Part shown: positions 34,906 to 42,914 of the stretch, one piece after another
How the letters are laid out: each line of letters begins with the position of its first letter
Numbering within the stretch: the first letter of the stretch is position 1
Source of the DNA: Pelagovum pacificum
GTDB taxonomy: Bacteria > Pseudomonadota > Alphaproteobacteria > Rhodobacterales > Rhodobacteraceae
Length of the DNA stretch: 64,000 nucleotides
Reading direction: 5' to 3'
NCBI RefSeq assembly: GCF_016134045.1
Contig: NZ_CP065915.1
Span: 2,418,001-2,482,000, forward strand
Made by a program: the position numbers and the translations under genes
Notes under the pieces: model-generated
What the model was told of the DNA's origin: nothing
Database searches by the model: none
What the model saw: the letters and a program-made list of their open reading frames with translations, nothing else

Positions 34906-35496
34906 GTGACAGGCCGGGAATTGGCCGAATACCTTCAACTGATGTTACTGAGACTTTTGTTGCGCGCGACGCGAAAGAAGCGTCGAAAAACACAAGAGCG
35001 GCCGATCCAAGTGCCAGCTCGACCGACGCCGGTTCCCTCTACAACGCGGCCTGCGCCTCCCAGACGCCCTGTTCCAGCGGCCACCCAATCGGTTTCCATA
35101 GAGACGCCGACCTCGCCGCTCATCGGCAAATGCTGGGTGATTGACGGTGACACCATTCAGATCGGTAAGGTCAGACTGCGCCTCGCCGGCATAGACGCAC
35201 CTGAGCTTGAGCACCCATGGGGCAAGCGAGCCAAGTGGCAGCTGGTCCAATTATGCAAGGGTCAGTCCATTACGGCGAAGCTTGAGCCGGACCTGTCCTA
35301 CGACCGGCTCGTTGCCACATGTTTCCTTCCCGATGGCCGCGACCTCAGCGCGGAGATGGTGAAGAGCGGGATGGCGCTCGACTGGAAGAAATTCTCAGGA
35401 GGCAAATACAGCCACCTCGAGCCCGAAGGCGTCCGCAAAAAGCACTGGAAAGCCGCGGCGCGGCAGCGCGGCGACATGCGCACTTTCGAGAAGTGA
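34906..35496 (+). CDS. Thermonuclease (staphylococcal nuclease-like) family protein
   Basis: 196 residues from GTG at 34906. A basic N-terminus with a hydrophobic stretch (LQLMLLRLLLRA) and a proline-rich linker (about 33-58) precede the SNase domain (about 74-190). Active-site residues matching staphylococcal nuclease are all present: Asp80, Asp97, Arg92, Glu100 and Arg134 (motifs VIDGDTIQIG, LRLAGIDAPE, YDRLVA). It may be membrane-anchored or exported. DNA here is AT-richer than the neighbours, suggesting acquisition. It is followed by a gene-free 178 bp containing an inverted repeat. Confidence 0.82.
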   Translation: MTGRELAEYLQLMLLRLLLRATRKKRRKTQERPIQVPARPTPVPSTTRPAPPRRPVPAATQSVSIETPTSPLIGKCWVIDGDTIQIGKVRLRLAGIDAPELEHPWGKRAKWQLVQLCKGQSITAKLEPDLSYDRLVATCFLPDGRDLSAEMVKSGMALDWKKFSGGKYSHLEPEGVRKKHWKAAARQRGDMRTFEK

Positions 35497-35635
35497 TCCA
35501 GGGTTCCCCGATCGCCCGTGCTCACGAAGCGCACGATAAGCATAGGTCCGCCGCAGGAGGCCGCGGTGGAACTGGCCCGCTTCATGGCGAAGTCGGCGCA
35601 TGGCGCAGACTCCGCTATCGGGTGACTGTTTAGAC

Positions 35636-35672
35636 TGAAATTCGCCAGCTTCACTTCGCAAAGCGAATTTCA
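35636..35672. repeat. 10-bp perfect inverted repeat beyond the nikR 3' end
   Basis: TGAAATTCGC, 17 bases, GCGAATTTCA. It lies between the SNase gene and the nikR stop in AT-rich DNA. It could act as a terminator for nikR (no T-run seen) or mark the edge of an inserted segment. Confidence 0.5.
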
Positions 35673-35674
35673 AT

Positions 35675-36142
35675 TCAAAACCCGTCCTTGATGATCAGGT
35701 GGCTATGCCTGTGCGGTTCGCCTCTGCCGTGCTGGTGGACTTCCTGGACATCTTCAACCGGCACCAAGGACAGATGGCCGTGGCGGATTCCCCGTTCCGC
35801 AAAGAGGCCTTGCGCATAATCCTCCACATCCGCGACCTTGCCGCGCATCACCGTCACCTCCATCGCGTTGGTGTGGTCTAGCGGCACCGACAGGGCCGCG
35901 ACGGCCTGGTCGTGACGGGAGTGGCGGGTGTGGGGGACCCGGCGCCCGAGGTCACGGGTGGAAAGGTCCAGGGCGTAACTGACGACCCCGATGCAGTCCG
36001 CGTCCTGCGGCGCGTCCCGGGTCAGGGCGCGGCGGAGAAGATCGCGGATCGCCTCGGACCGGTTGGTCGCGCCGGATTGCTCCATCCGCCGGTCCAGTTC
36101 GGCCAGCAGGTCGTCTTCGATCGCTATGGTAATCCGCTGCAT
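35675..36142 (-). CDS. nikR: NikR-like ribbon-helix-helix metalloregulator with altered nickel site
   Basis: 155 residues from ATG at 36142. The ribbon-helix-helix DNA-binding domain is conserved (MQRITIAIEDDLLAELD; NRSEAIRDLLRRAL). The ACT-like metal domain runs from about residue 50 (ERGIRHGHLSLVP conserved). By alignment with E. coli NikR, His76 is kept (His74), but His87, His89 and Cys95 become Ser85, Pro87 and Ala93. The C-terminus is extended and histidine-rich (EVHQHGRGEPHRHSH). It is divergent from the nik ABC operon with a perfect NikR operator between them. Confidence 0.88.
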   Translation of the reverse strand: MQRITIAIEDDLLAELDRRMEQSGATNRSEAIRDLLRRALTRDAPQDADCIGVVSYALDLSTRDLGRRVPHTRHSRHDQAVAALSVPLDHTNAMEVTVMRGKVADVEDYAQGLFAERGIRHGHLSLVPVEDVQEVHQHGRGEPHRHSHLIIKDGF

Positions 36143-36228
36143 GACCCTCTCCCTGCTGTCGCTCCAAACATCCGCGGACCGGAACCGGGGCGCAAGCAAG
36201 TCTGCGCTTTACACCACGAATAACCAAA

Positions 36229-36256
36229 GTATGAAATACGACTCAATAAATCATAC
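36229..36256. promoter_or_regulatory. NikR operator
   Basis: GTATGA, exactly 16 bases, TCATAC: identical to the E. coli NikR operator consensus GTATGA-N16-TCATAC. It lies between nikR (start 36142) and the binding-protein gene (start 36270), so it can control both. Confidence 0.9.
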
Positions 36257-36269
36257 GCCGAGGTTCCGC

Positions 36270-37835
36270 ATGCTCCATCCGCTCTCCACCGCTGCCGTGG
36301 CCTTGTCCCTGATGATGCCGGCCCAAGTGGAGGCGCGTCCACTGGTACTTGCCATCGGCGGAGAGCCTGACGGCGGGTTCGATCCGATCATGGGTTGGGG
36401 GCATTACGGCAACCCGCTCTTCCAGTCGACACTGCTGCGCTACGATGCCGAGCTCAACCTGGTCGGGGATCTCGCGACGGACTGGAGCCTATCTGAAGAC
36501 CGGCTCGTCTGGCGTGTGACCCTGCGAGACGATGCCATGTTCTCGGACGGGACGCCGCTGACGGCCGAGGATGTCGCTTTCACCTTCAACGCAGCCAGCG
36601 AAGCCGGCGGCCTGGCCGACCTCACCATATTGAAGGAAGCGCGCGCCCTGGACGACACCACGGTCGAACTGGAGCTGACCGAGCCGCGGATCACCTTCGT
36701 CTCGCGCCTCGCCACGCTCGGGATCGTGCCGGCGGAGACCTATGGCGACGGCTATGCCCGCCAGCCCGTCGGGTCGGGCCCGTTCCGGTTGATCGAGTGG
36801 CGCGAAGGAGAGCAACTTGTCGTCGAGCCGAACCCGCATTGGCATGGGGGCGAGATCGCCTTCGAGCGGGTCAGCTTCATCTTCGGCTCGGAAGAGGCCG
36901 GGCAGGCTCTGGCCCGCACCGGGGCCGCCGACCTCGTGGCCGTGCCGCCCTCGATGGCCGATGCGGCCCCATCGGGCATGGAGGTGCTTCACGTCGATAC
37001 CGTGGACAACCGCGGCCTGGCCTTTCCGATGCTGCACGCGACGGGCGAGACGACGGCCGCGGGCACGCCGATCGGGAACGACGTGACAGCGGACCGGGCG
37101 ATCCGGGTGGCGATCAACCAGGCGCTGGACCGCGACGCGCTGGTGGCGCTGGCCCTGAACGGGCACGGACGCCCGGCGATGGGTCCGGCAGACGGCCTGC
37201 CTTGGGACAACCCGGAGGCCGCGATCCCCGGCAACGACCCCGCCGCCGCGATGGCGACACTGGATGAGGCCGGATGGACGGACAGCGATGGCGACGGCAT
37301 CCGCGAAAAGGATGGCAAGCCAGCGGCTTTCCAGGTGCTCTACCCTGCCGGCGACAGCACGCGGCAGGCGTTGGCACTGGGAGCGTCGGAACAGCTGCGC
37401 GAGATTGGCATCGACGCCCGGCCAACCGGCAGCAGCTGGGACGAGATCGGCGCCCTGATGCATAGCGAGGTCGTCGTGCTGGGCTGGGGCGCGCATGACC
37501 CGTCGGAGATCTACTACCTGCATCATGGCGACTACGCCGGGATCGACTACTACAACACCGGCCATTACTCGAATCCGGAGGTGGACGCGCGCCTTGAGGC
37601 TGCGGAAGCTGCGAACGGGGTCGAGGAGTCGCTTGCCGAATGGCAGGCCGCCGCTTGGGACGGCGAGACGGGGTTCGGTCCGAAGGGCGACGCGACGTGG
37701 GCCTGGATGGTGAACCTCGAACATTCCTACTGGGTGTCGGACTGCCTCGACGTCGGGCCATTGCAGGTTCACCCGCACGGACATGGCTTCCCGATCACTC
37801 ATGATCTGCCGTCCTGGCGCTGGACCTGCGAATGA
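36270..37835 (+). CDS. nikA: Nickel/peptide ABC transporter substrate-binding protein (NikA/CntA-like)
   Basis: 521 residues from ATG at 36270; a second in-frame ATG at 36231 lies inside the NikR operator and is unlikely. Signal peptide about 1-22 (ending PAQVEA). SBP_bac_5 fold with LVWRVTLRDDAMFSDGTPLT and PVGSGPFRLIEWREGEQL. The C-terminus has VHPHGHGFPITHD, a histidine cluster like those that coordinate nickel chelates in NikZ/CntA-type proteins. First gene of nikABCDE, overlapping nikB by ATGA. Substrate is probably Ni(II) in chelated form. Confidence 0.87.
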   Translation: MLHPLSTAAVALSLMMPAQVEARPLVLAIGGEPDGGFDPIMGWGHYGNPLFQSTLLRYDAELNLVGDLATDWSLSEDRLVWRVTLRDDAMFSDGTPLTAEDVAFTFNAASEAGGLADLTILKEARALDDTTVELELTEPRITFVSRLATLGIVPAETYGDGYARQPVGSGPFRLIEWREGEQLVVEPNPHWHGGEIAFERVSFIFGSEEAGQALARTGAADLVAVPPSMADAAPSGMEVLHVDTVDNRGLAFPMLHATGETTAAGTPIGNDVTADRAIRVAINQALDRDALVALALNGHGRPAMGPADGLPWDNPEAAIPGNDPAAAMATLDEAGWTDSDGDGIREKDGKPAAFQVLYPAGDSTRQALALGASEQLREIGIDARPTGSSWDEIGALMHSEVVVLGWGAHDPSEIYYLHHGDYAGIDYYNTGHYSNPEVDARLEAAEAANGVEESLAEWQAAAWDGETGFGPKGDATWAWMVNLEHSYWVSDCLDVGPLQVHPHGHGFPITHDLPSWRWTCE

Positions 37836-38815
37836 GGGCATGGCTTCCGGCCCTTCTGGCCGGACGCTTGGTCCGGCTGGCCTGGCTGCTGCCCCTGGCG
37901 GCGGTCGGGCTCTTCGTGCTGATCTCGCTTGCGCCCATCGACCCGGTTCAGGCCTATGTCGGCGGTCGCACCTCTCAGATCGGGCCGGAGCAACGCGACG
38001 CCATCGCCGCCGCTTGGGGGCTGGACCGGCCAGCGGCCGAGCGGTTTGCCAGCTGGCTCGGTCAGCTGGTGCGGGGTGATCTGGGCCAATCCATCACCTT
38101 CAACGCCCCGGTGATGCAGGTGATCGCAGCGAGACTGCCGGCGTCGATGGCCCTGGTCGGGCGCGCCTTTGCGCTGTCCTTCGTGCTGGGCACGCTGCTG
38201 GGGCTGACGGCGGGGGCAACGCGGGGGTGCTGGCCCGACCGGGTGATCCGGACCGTCGCCGTCGTGCTGGCCGCCAGCCCGGGCTTCTGGGTGGCGATCC
38301 TGCTGGTCGCGGTCTTCGCGGTCGGACTGGGTTGGCTACCCGCCTGCTGCGCGACACCGCCCGGGCAGCTGGCCTCCGAGGTCACTCTGGCGGATCGCTG
38401 GCGCCACATGGTGCTGCCGGTCGCGACCCTGTCGGTTGTCGGCGTCGCGCCGCTGGTACTCCACACCCGGCAGAGCCTGATCGCCTTCCTCGACAGCCCC
38501 GCGGCGCGGCACCTGTTCGCACACGGGGCGACGCCGGTTCGGCTGGCCTTCGGCCCCGGCCTGCGTCACGCGGCAGGGGTCGCGCTGACCCTGCACCTCG
38601 CCAGCGCGGGCGAGCTCTTCGGCGGCTCTGTCCTGGCCGAAGCCGTCTTCGCCTGGCCCGGTCTCGGGCAGGCGACCGTGCGCGCGGCGACAGGGGCGGA
38701 TGCGCCGCTGCTGATGGGAATCGGACTGGCGACGTTGCTGTTCGTCTTCGCAGGCAACCTGCTGGCCGACATCGCCGCCCGGCTGGCCGACCCGCGACTG
38801 AGGCGCGTCTCATGA
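37832..38815 (+). CDS. nikB: Nickel/peptide ABC transporter permease
   Basis: 327 residues. Six hydrophobic segments with DppB/NikB-type features: ISLAPIDPVQAYVGG after the first helix, GLDRPAAERFASWLGQLVRGDLGQS, and a coupling loop around GPGLRHAAGVALTLH with AEAVFAWPGLGQ. It forms the channel with NikC. The start (ATGA) overlaps the nikA stop, and its stop overlaps the nikC start in the same way. Confidence 0.9.
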   Translation: MRAWLPALLAGRLVRLAWLLPLAAVGLFVLISLAPIDPVQAYVGGRTSQIGPEQRDAIAAAWGLDRPAAERFASWLGQLVRGDLGQSITFNAPVMQVIAARLPASMALVGRAFALSFVLGTLLGLTAGATRGCWPDRVIRTVAVVLAASPGFWVAILLVAVFAVGLGWLPACCATPPGQLASEVTLADRWRHMVLPVATLSVVGVAPLVLHTRQSLIAFLDSPAARHLFAHGATPVRLAFGPGLRHAAGVALTLHLASAGELFGGSVLAEAVFAWPGLGQATVRAATGADAPLLMGIGLATLLFVFAGNLLADIAARLADPRLRRVS

Positions 38816-39669
38816 GCGACGCGAGCGAACTGACGCTCACGCTGCCCGGTCGCCGCCGGCATCCGCGGCGACGGGCGATGCGACACGGAATCGTCGCGCT
38901 GACGCTGCTGGTCGCGGTGCTGGCGGGCGGTGTTCTGCTGCCCGATGGCGCCTTGTCGATAAACGCGGGGTCACGGGCGCTGCCACCGCAGCCGTCCCAC
39001 CCCGCGGGAACCGACATGCTGGGCCGCGACATCGCCGCGCGGACCCTCGCCGCCCTTGCGCAGAGCCTGCAGGTCGGGCTGCTGGCAGCGGGCGCCTCGA
39101 CCCTAGTCGCCGTGGCCCTGGGGCTGGCCGCGACCTTCGGGCGCGTCGCCGATCACCTCGTCGGGGTGCTGACCGAACTCGCGCTCGGCCTGCCGCATTT
39201 CGTGCTCCTCATCATGATCGCCTTTGCCATGGGGGGCGGCACGACCGGAGTTGTCGTCGCCATCGCCCTGACCCATTGGCCGCGCCTGTCGCGGATCCTG
39301 CGACACGAGGCGCAGACCACCGCCGCCTCGGAGTACGTGATGATCTCCCGCGCGCTCGGGCGGTCGCAGCTCTGGGTGGCCCGGCACCACCTGGCGCCCC
39401 ACCTGGTGCCGCAAATCATCGCCGGGTTCATCGTGATCTTCCCCCATGCGATCCTGCACGAGGCCGGGCTCAGCTTCATCGGCCTCGGGATCGAACCGCA
39501 CCTTCCCTCGATCGGCGTGATGCTGTCCGAGAGCCTGGGAGAGATCATGGCCGGCCACTGGTGGGTCGCCGCCGCCCCCGGCCTTGGCCTGATGCTGATC
39601 GCCCTGGCCCTCGAGCGTTTCGGAGAGGCGCTGCGCCAGCTGTCCGAGCCGGCGGGAGGCATGACATGA
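38812..39669 (+). CDS. nikC: Nickel/peptide ABC transporter permease
   Basis: 285 residues from ATG at 38812. DppC/NikC-type: an N-terminal helix, then HPAGTDMLGRDIAARTLAAL, and the permease signature in EYVMISRALGRSQLWVARHH followed by LHEAGLSFIGLGIEP. Partner of NikB. ATGA overlaps on both sides. Confidence 0.92.
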   Translation: MSDASELTLTLPGRRRHPRRRAMRHGIVALTLLVAVLAGGVLLPDGALSINAGSRALPPQPSHPAGTDMLGRDIAARTLAALAQSLQVGLLAAGASTLVAVALGLAATFGRVADHLVGVLTELALGLPHFVLLIMIAFAMGGGTTGVVVAIALTHWPRLSRILRHEAQTTAASEYVMISRALGRSQLWVARHHLAPHLVPQIIAGFIVIFPHAILHEAGLSFIGLGIEPHLPSIGVMLSESLGEIMAGHWWVAAAPGLGLMLIALALERFGEALRQLSEPAGGMT

Positions 39670-40388
39670 CCCTGAAGATTGAAGACCTGTCGGTGAGCTT
39701 TCCGACCGGCCTCGTGCTGGACGGGGTTTCGTTTTCGCTAGACCGCGGCGAAGTGGTCGGGATGACCGGCAGTTCCGGTGCGGGCAAGAGTATCGTCGCC
39801 GAGGCACTCGTCGGCGCGCTGCCACCCGACGCAATCCGGGCCGGCCGGATCACCGTCGACGGAGCCCCGCTTGTGCCCCGGACGATCGCGCTGGCCCCGC
39901 AGCGGCTGGACGCGCTGGACCCGCTGGCGCAGGTCGGCCGCCAGCTCGAACGTTTTGCGCGCCTTGCCGACCGATCAATGGATGTGCTGGCTGTGTTGGC
40001 AGGTGTCGGCCTGCCGGCAAGGACGGCGCGGCTCTATCCGCATGAACTGTCCGGCGGCATGGCGCGCCGGGTGCTGCTGGCCACTGCTCTTGCCACCGGC
40101 GCGGACTGGATCGTAGCCGACGAACCGACGGTCGGACTGGACGACGCGGCGTCGCGCCGGATCCTGTCCCTGCTTGCCGACCTTGCTGCCTCGGGGCACG
40201 GCGTGATCGTGATTTCGCACGACCTGATCGGGCTGGCGAAGATCGCGGCACGCGTCGTCATCCTGCGCCAGGGCCGGCACGTGGAAACCGCATCGGCGAG
40301 TGTCTTCACGGGTCCGGGCGCGGATCTGCGCGAAGAATTCTCCCGAGCTTTGTGGCAGGCCCAGCTTGCACCGGCATCACCATGCTGA
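39666..40388 (+). CDS. nikD: Nickel/peptide ABC transporter ATP-binding protein
   Basis: 240 residues from ATG at 39666. Walker A GSSGAGKSI (about 35-43), signature HELSGGMARRVLLATAL, Walker B WIVADEPTVGLD and H-loop VIVISHD. The final Walker A residue is Ile in place of Thr/Ser, which is tolerated in some family members. Shorter than the usual DppD (~325), lacking the C-terminal oligopeptide-family extension, as in other NikD proteins. Confidence 0.9.
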   Translation: MTLKIEDLSVSFPTGLVLDGVSFSLDRGEVVGMTGSSGAGKSIVAEALVGALPPDAIRAGRITVDGAPLVPRTIALAPQRLDALDPLAQVGRQLERFARLADRSMDVLAVLAGVGLPARTARLYPHELSGGMARRVLLATALATGADWIVADEPTVGLDDAASRRILSLLADLAASGHGVIVISHDLIGLAKIAARVVILRQGRHVETASASVFTGPGADLREEFSRALWQAQLAPASPC

Positions 40389-41008
40389 CGGCCCGTGCAG
40401 TCTCCAAGGCCTACGGCGACCGGCAGATTCTGACCGGAGTCGACCTCGACCTCGCCGAGGGCGACGTCGTCGGTCTCGGCGGGGCCTCGGGCTCAGGCAA
40501 GACGACTTTGGGGAAGGTTCTCGCCGCTCGGCTGGCGCCTGATCACGGCGATGTCCTGCTGGAGGGCGTCGAGGTCGCACCGGCAACGCCCGGACACCCG
40601 GCCCCCCTGCAATACGCCCCGCAATCCCCCGAGCTCGCAATAGATCCCCGATGGCCCGTGCGCAAAGTCCTCGCCAACGGGATGCCACCGGACCCCGAGG
40701 TCCTGGCGGCGCTGGGTATCCGGAACGTCTGGGCGGATCGCCTGCCCATGCAGCTATCCGGCGGCGAACTGGCTCGCGTCTCCCTGGCACGCCTGTTCCA
40801 CCCTCACCTGCGGGTCCTGATCTGCGACGAGATCACCAGCCAGTTGGATGCGATCGAGCAGGATCTGCTTCTGCGAGCCCTGGTCGAACTCGCCGCCCGG
40901 AGACGGATCTCACTGCTTCTCATTTCGCACAGCAGCGCCCTGCGATCTCGGTTCTGTAGGAGAAGCATGGTGCTCGACCGGCGGGATGACAGTAAGTCCT
41001 GCGAATAG
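40382..41008 (+). CDS. nikE: Nickel/peptide ABC transporter ATP-binding protein
   Basis: 208 residues from ATG at 40382, overlapping the nikD stop by seven bases. Walker A GASGSGKTT, signature MQLSGGELARVSLARLF, Walker B VLICDEITSQLD and H-loop LLLISHS. The last gene of the operon; after it comes a ~500-bp stretch with no convincing gene. With NikABCD it completes a high-affinity nickel (or metallophore) importer. Confidence 0.9.
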   Translation: MLTARAVSKAYGDRQILTGVDLDLAEGDVVGLGGASGSGKTTLGKVLAARLAPDHGDVLLEGVEVAPATPGHPAPLQYAPQSPELAIDPRWPVRKVLANGMPPDPEVLAALGIRNVWADRLPMQLSGGELARVSLARLFHPHLRVLICDEITSQLDAIEQDLLLRALVELAARRRISLLLISHSSALRSRFCRRSMVLDRRDDSKSCE

Positions 41009-41523
41009 CAGCCCTGAGACCACAATGCCGCGAACGACGGCGTTCAGACTTCAGACCATTGCCGACGGTGGCGCGGCCCTACCATCGCTGCATCACCCGA
41101 TCCCTATAGCGGTCGTCTGCGGCCGCGGGCAGCATCGATCATTTCGCTGGCGTCCGATTTGCAACCGAGGACTGCAATCCCGGTATCGCGACGCGCAGCG
41201 CCGAGAATTGTACTGGGATCGAAACCGATTGAAGGCATTGGGGCTGGCTGATGCGCAGGCACCACCCCACGCGTCCTCGCCTTCGCAAAGCCAACCCATT
41301 TGCCCGACACGAATGTCGCCATGGCATCCGCGAGGCGAAACCGATCGAGCTGCCTCCACACCCCCGGGGCAGGAAATACCCCGGGTGACCTGCCGTGCCG
41401 GGTAGAACGGCCCAAGGCCGGGCGCACGGAAAAAGTGTGGCCGGACGAACCCTTGACAACCTGGCGGTCGCTCCCCTTAACTTCGCCTTAAGTCCGGTAA
41501 GGACAGATTCTGGGAGGAATAAG
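41009..41523. other. 515-bp gene-free stretch between the nik and sugar ABC operons
   Basis: Several short open frames on both strands but no family features, ribosome-binding sites or consistent codon bias. The minus-strand frame 41104-41427 could be a decayed gene but is not recognised. It holds a hairpin CCCGGGG/CCCCGGG at 41363-41385 and the likely promoter region of the sugar operon. Confidence 0.6.
41453..41482 (+). promoter_or_regulatory. Possible sigma-70 promoter of the sugar ABC operon
   Basis: TTGACA at 41453-41458, 18-base spacer, TTAACT at 41477-41482, about 42 bp upstream of the ATG at 41524. The -35 element is perfect but the -10 matches only three of six bases. Confidence 0.4.
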
Positions 41524-42801
41524 ATGACTAATGTACGACTGATGACGTCAGTCGCGGCGATGGCCCTTGGGCTCGGATCGGCGGCGACTGCGCAGACGAC
41601 GATTGATTTTCTTCACGTCGAGAACAACCCGGAAACGGTGGCCCTTTGGGAGGAGATGGTCGCCGAGTACGAGGCTGAGAATCCCGACGTGACCGTGAAC
41701 CTTGAGTTCCTCGAGAACGAGGCCTTCAAGGCAAAGCTGCCGTCGCTTCTGCAGTCCGACGAAGCACCCGACATCTTCTATTCGTGGGGCGGCGGGGTGC
41801 TCGACATCCAGCGCAACTCCGGCGCGCTGCGCCCGCTCACCGAAGAGATGCAGGCCAACGACGGCGAATGGCAGAGCACCTACAGCCAGGGCATCATCGA
41901 CGGTCTCAGCTTCGACGGCGATATCTGGGCCGTGCCCTACCGGACCGGGGCCGTCGCCTTCTTCTACAACCGCGACCAGTTCGAAGAGGCCGGCGTCGAC
42001 GGTGACGCGATCGAAACCTGGGACGACTTCCTGGGGGCGGTTCAGAGCCTCAAGGACGCGGGTCTGACGCCCCTCACCTGCGGGGGTGGCGACAAGTGGC
42101 CGCTGCACTTCTATTATTCCTACCTGATCATGCGGAATGGTGGTGCCGAGGTGATGGACGTCGCCAAATCCGGTGGTGACGGTGCCTTCGTCAACGACGC
42201 CTTCATCAAGGCCGGCCAGCAGATCCAGGAGCTGGGCGAGATGGAGCCTTGCCAGAACGGCTGGCAGGGTAGCCGCTGGCCGGAACCGCTCGGCGATTTC
42301 GCCGACGGCCGCGCCGCGATGATGCTGGGTTTCGAAGACACCAACATCGACCAGGTTTCGAACGCGACCGATGGTGAAGGCCTCGCGCAGGAGAACATCG
42401 GCCGCTTCCCGTTCCCCGCTGTCGAGGGCGGTGCAGGCAGCACGTCCGATACGTTCGGGGGTCTGAACGGCTGGGCCGTCACGGCGAATGCGCCTGACGA
42501 GGCCGTGGACTTCCTGCGTTGGTTCACCACCGCCGACAACCAGCGTCGCCTGGCCGAGACGACGGGTCTGATCCCGGTCGCGCTCGGCGCCGAGGACGGC
42601 GTGGTCGACCCGCTGGTGCGCGAAGCCGCGACGGCTCTGGGTGAATCCACCTATCACCAGAACTACCTCGACCAGGATCTCGGGCCGAACCTTGGCCGGA
42701 CGGTCAACGACGTGACGGTCGAGCTCTGGGCCGGTGACATCTCGCCCGAAGATGCGGCGCAGACGCTTCAGGACACCTCTGACATGGAAAACATGCAGTA
42801 A
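41524..42801 (+). CDS. Extracellular sugar-binding protein (family 1 SBP)
   Basis: 425 residues from ATG at 41524, with GGAGGAA upstream. Signal peptide about 1-23 (ending AATAQ). Family-1 features: DIFYSWGGGVLDIQRNSG, IWAVPYRTGAVAFFYNRDQF and FTTADNQRRLAETTGLIPV. It binds an unknown carbohydrate for the two permeases that follow. A very strong hairpin separates it from the permease genes, typical for keeping the binding protein in excess. Confidence 0.9.
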   Translation: MTNVRLMTSVAAMALGLGSAATAQTTIDFLHVENNPETVALWEEMVAEYEAENPDVTVNLEFLENEAFKAKLPSLLQSDEAPDIFYSWGGGVLDIQRNSGALRPLTEEMQANDGEWQSTYSQGIIDGLSFDGDIWAVPYRTGAVAFFYNRDQFEEAGVDGDAIETWDDFLGAVQSLKDAGLTPLTCGGGDKWPLHFYYSYLIMRNGGAEVMDVAKSGGDGAFVNDAFIKAGQQIQELGEMEPCQNGWQGSRWPEPLGDFADGRAAMMLGFEDTNIDQVSNATDGEGLAQENIGRFPFPAVEGGAGSTSDTFGGLNGWAVTANAPDEAVDFLRWFTTADNQRRLAETTGLIPVALGAEDGVVDPLVREAATALGESTYHQNYLDQDLGPNLGRTVNDVTVELWAGDISPEDAAQTLQDTSDMENMQ

Positions 42802-42812
42802 GGTCCCTCAGG

Positions 42813-42843
42813 CCCGGCCGCCGCTCCGACAGCGGCGGCCGGG
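42813..42843 (+). terminator. Intercistronic hairpin between binding protein and permease genes
   Basis: CCCGGCCGCCGCT, loop CCGAC, AGCGGCGGCCGGG: a 13-bp perfect stem without T-run. Likely a partial terminator or mRNA stabiliser setting the SBP:permease ratio. Confidence 0.75.
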
Positions 42844-42914
42844 ACACCCACCTTTGAGGCGTGTGGCGAGACGACCGAGGCGGATCCGCCGCCCAACCAA
42901 GGATCGGCAGTTTC

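Noticed and set aside
36231..36269. Upstream ATG of nikA at 36231
   Set aside because: It lies within the NikR operator and would precede the signal peptide by a hydrophilic stretch; ATG at 36270 with GAGG upstream fits better.
41104..41427. Minus-strand 107-codon frame between the nik and sugar operons
   Set aside because: No ribosome-binding site, no family motifs and mixed codon quality; could be a remnant but not supportable as a gene.
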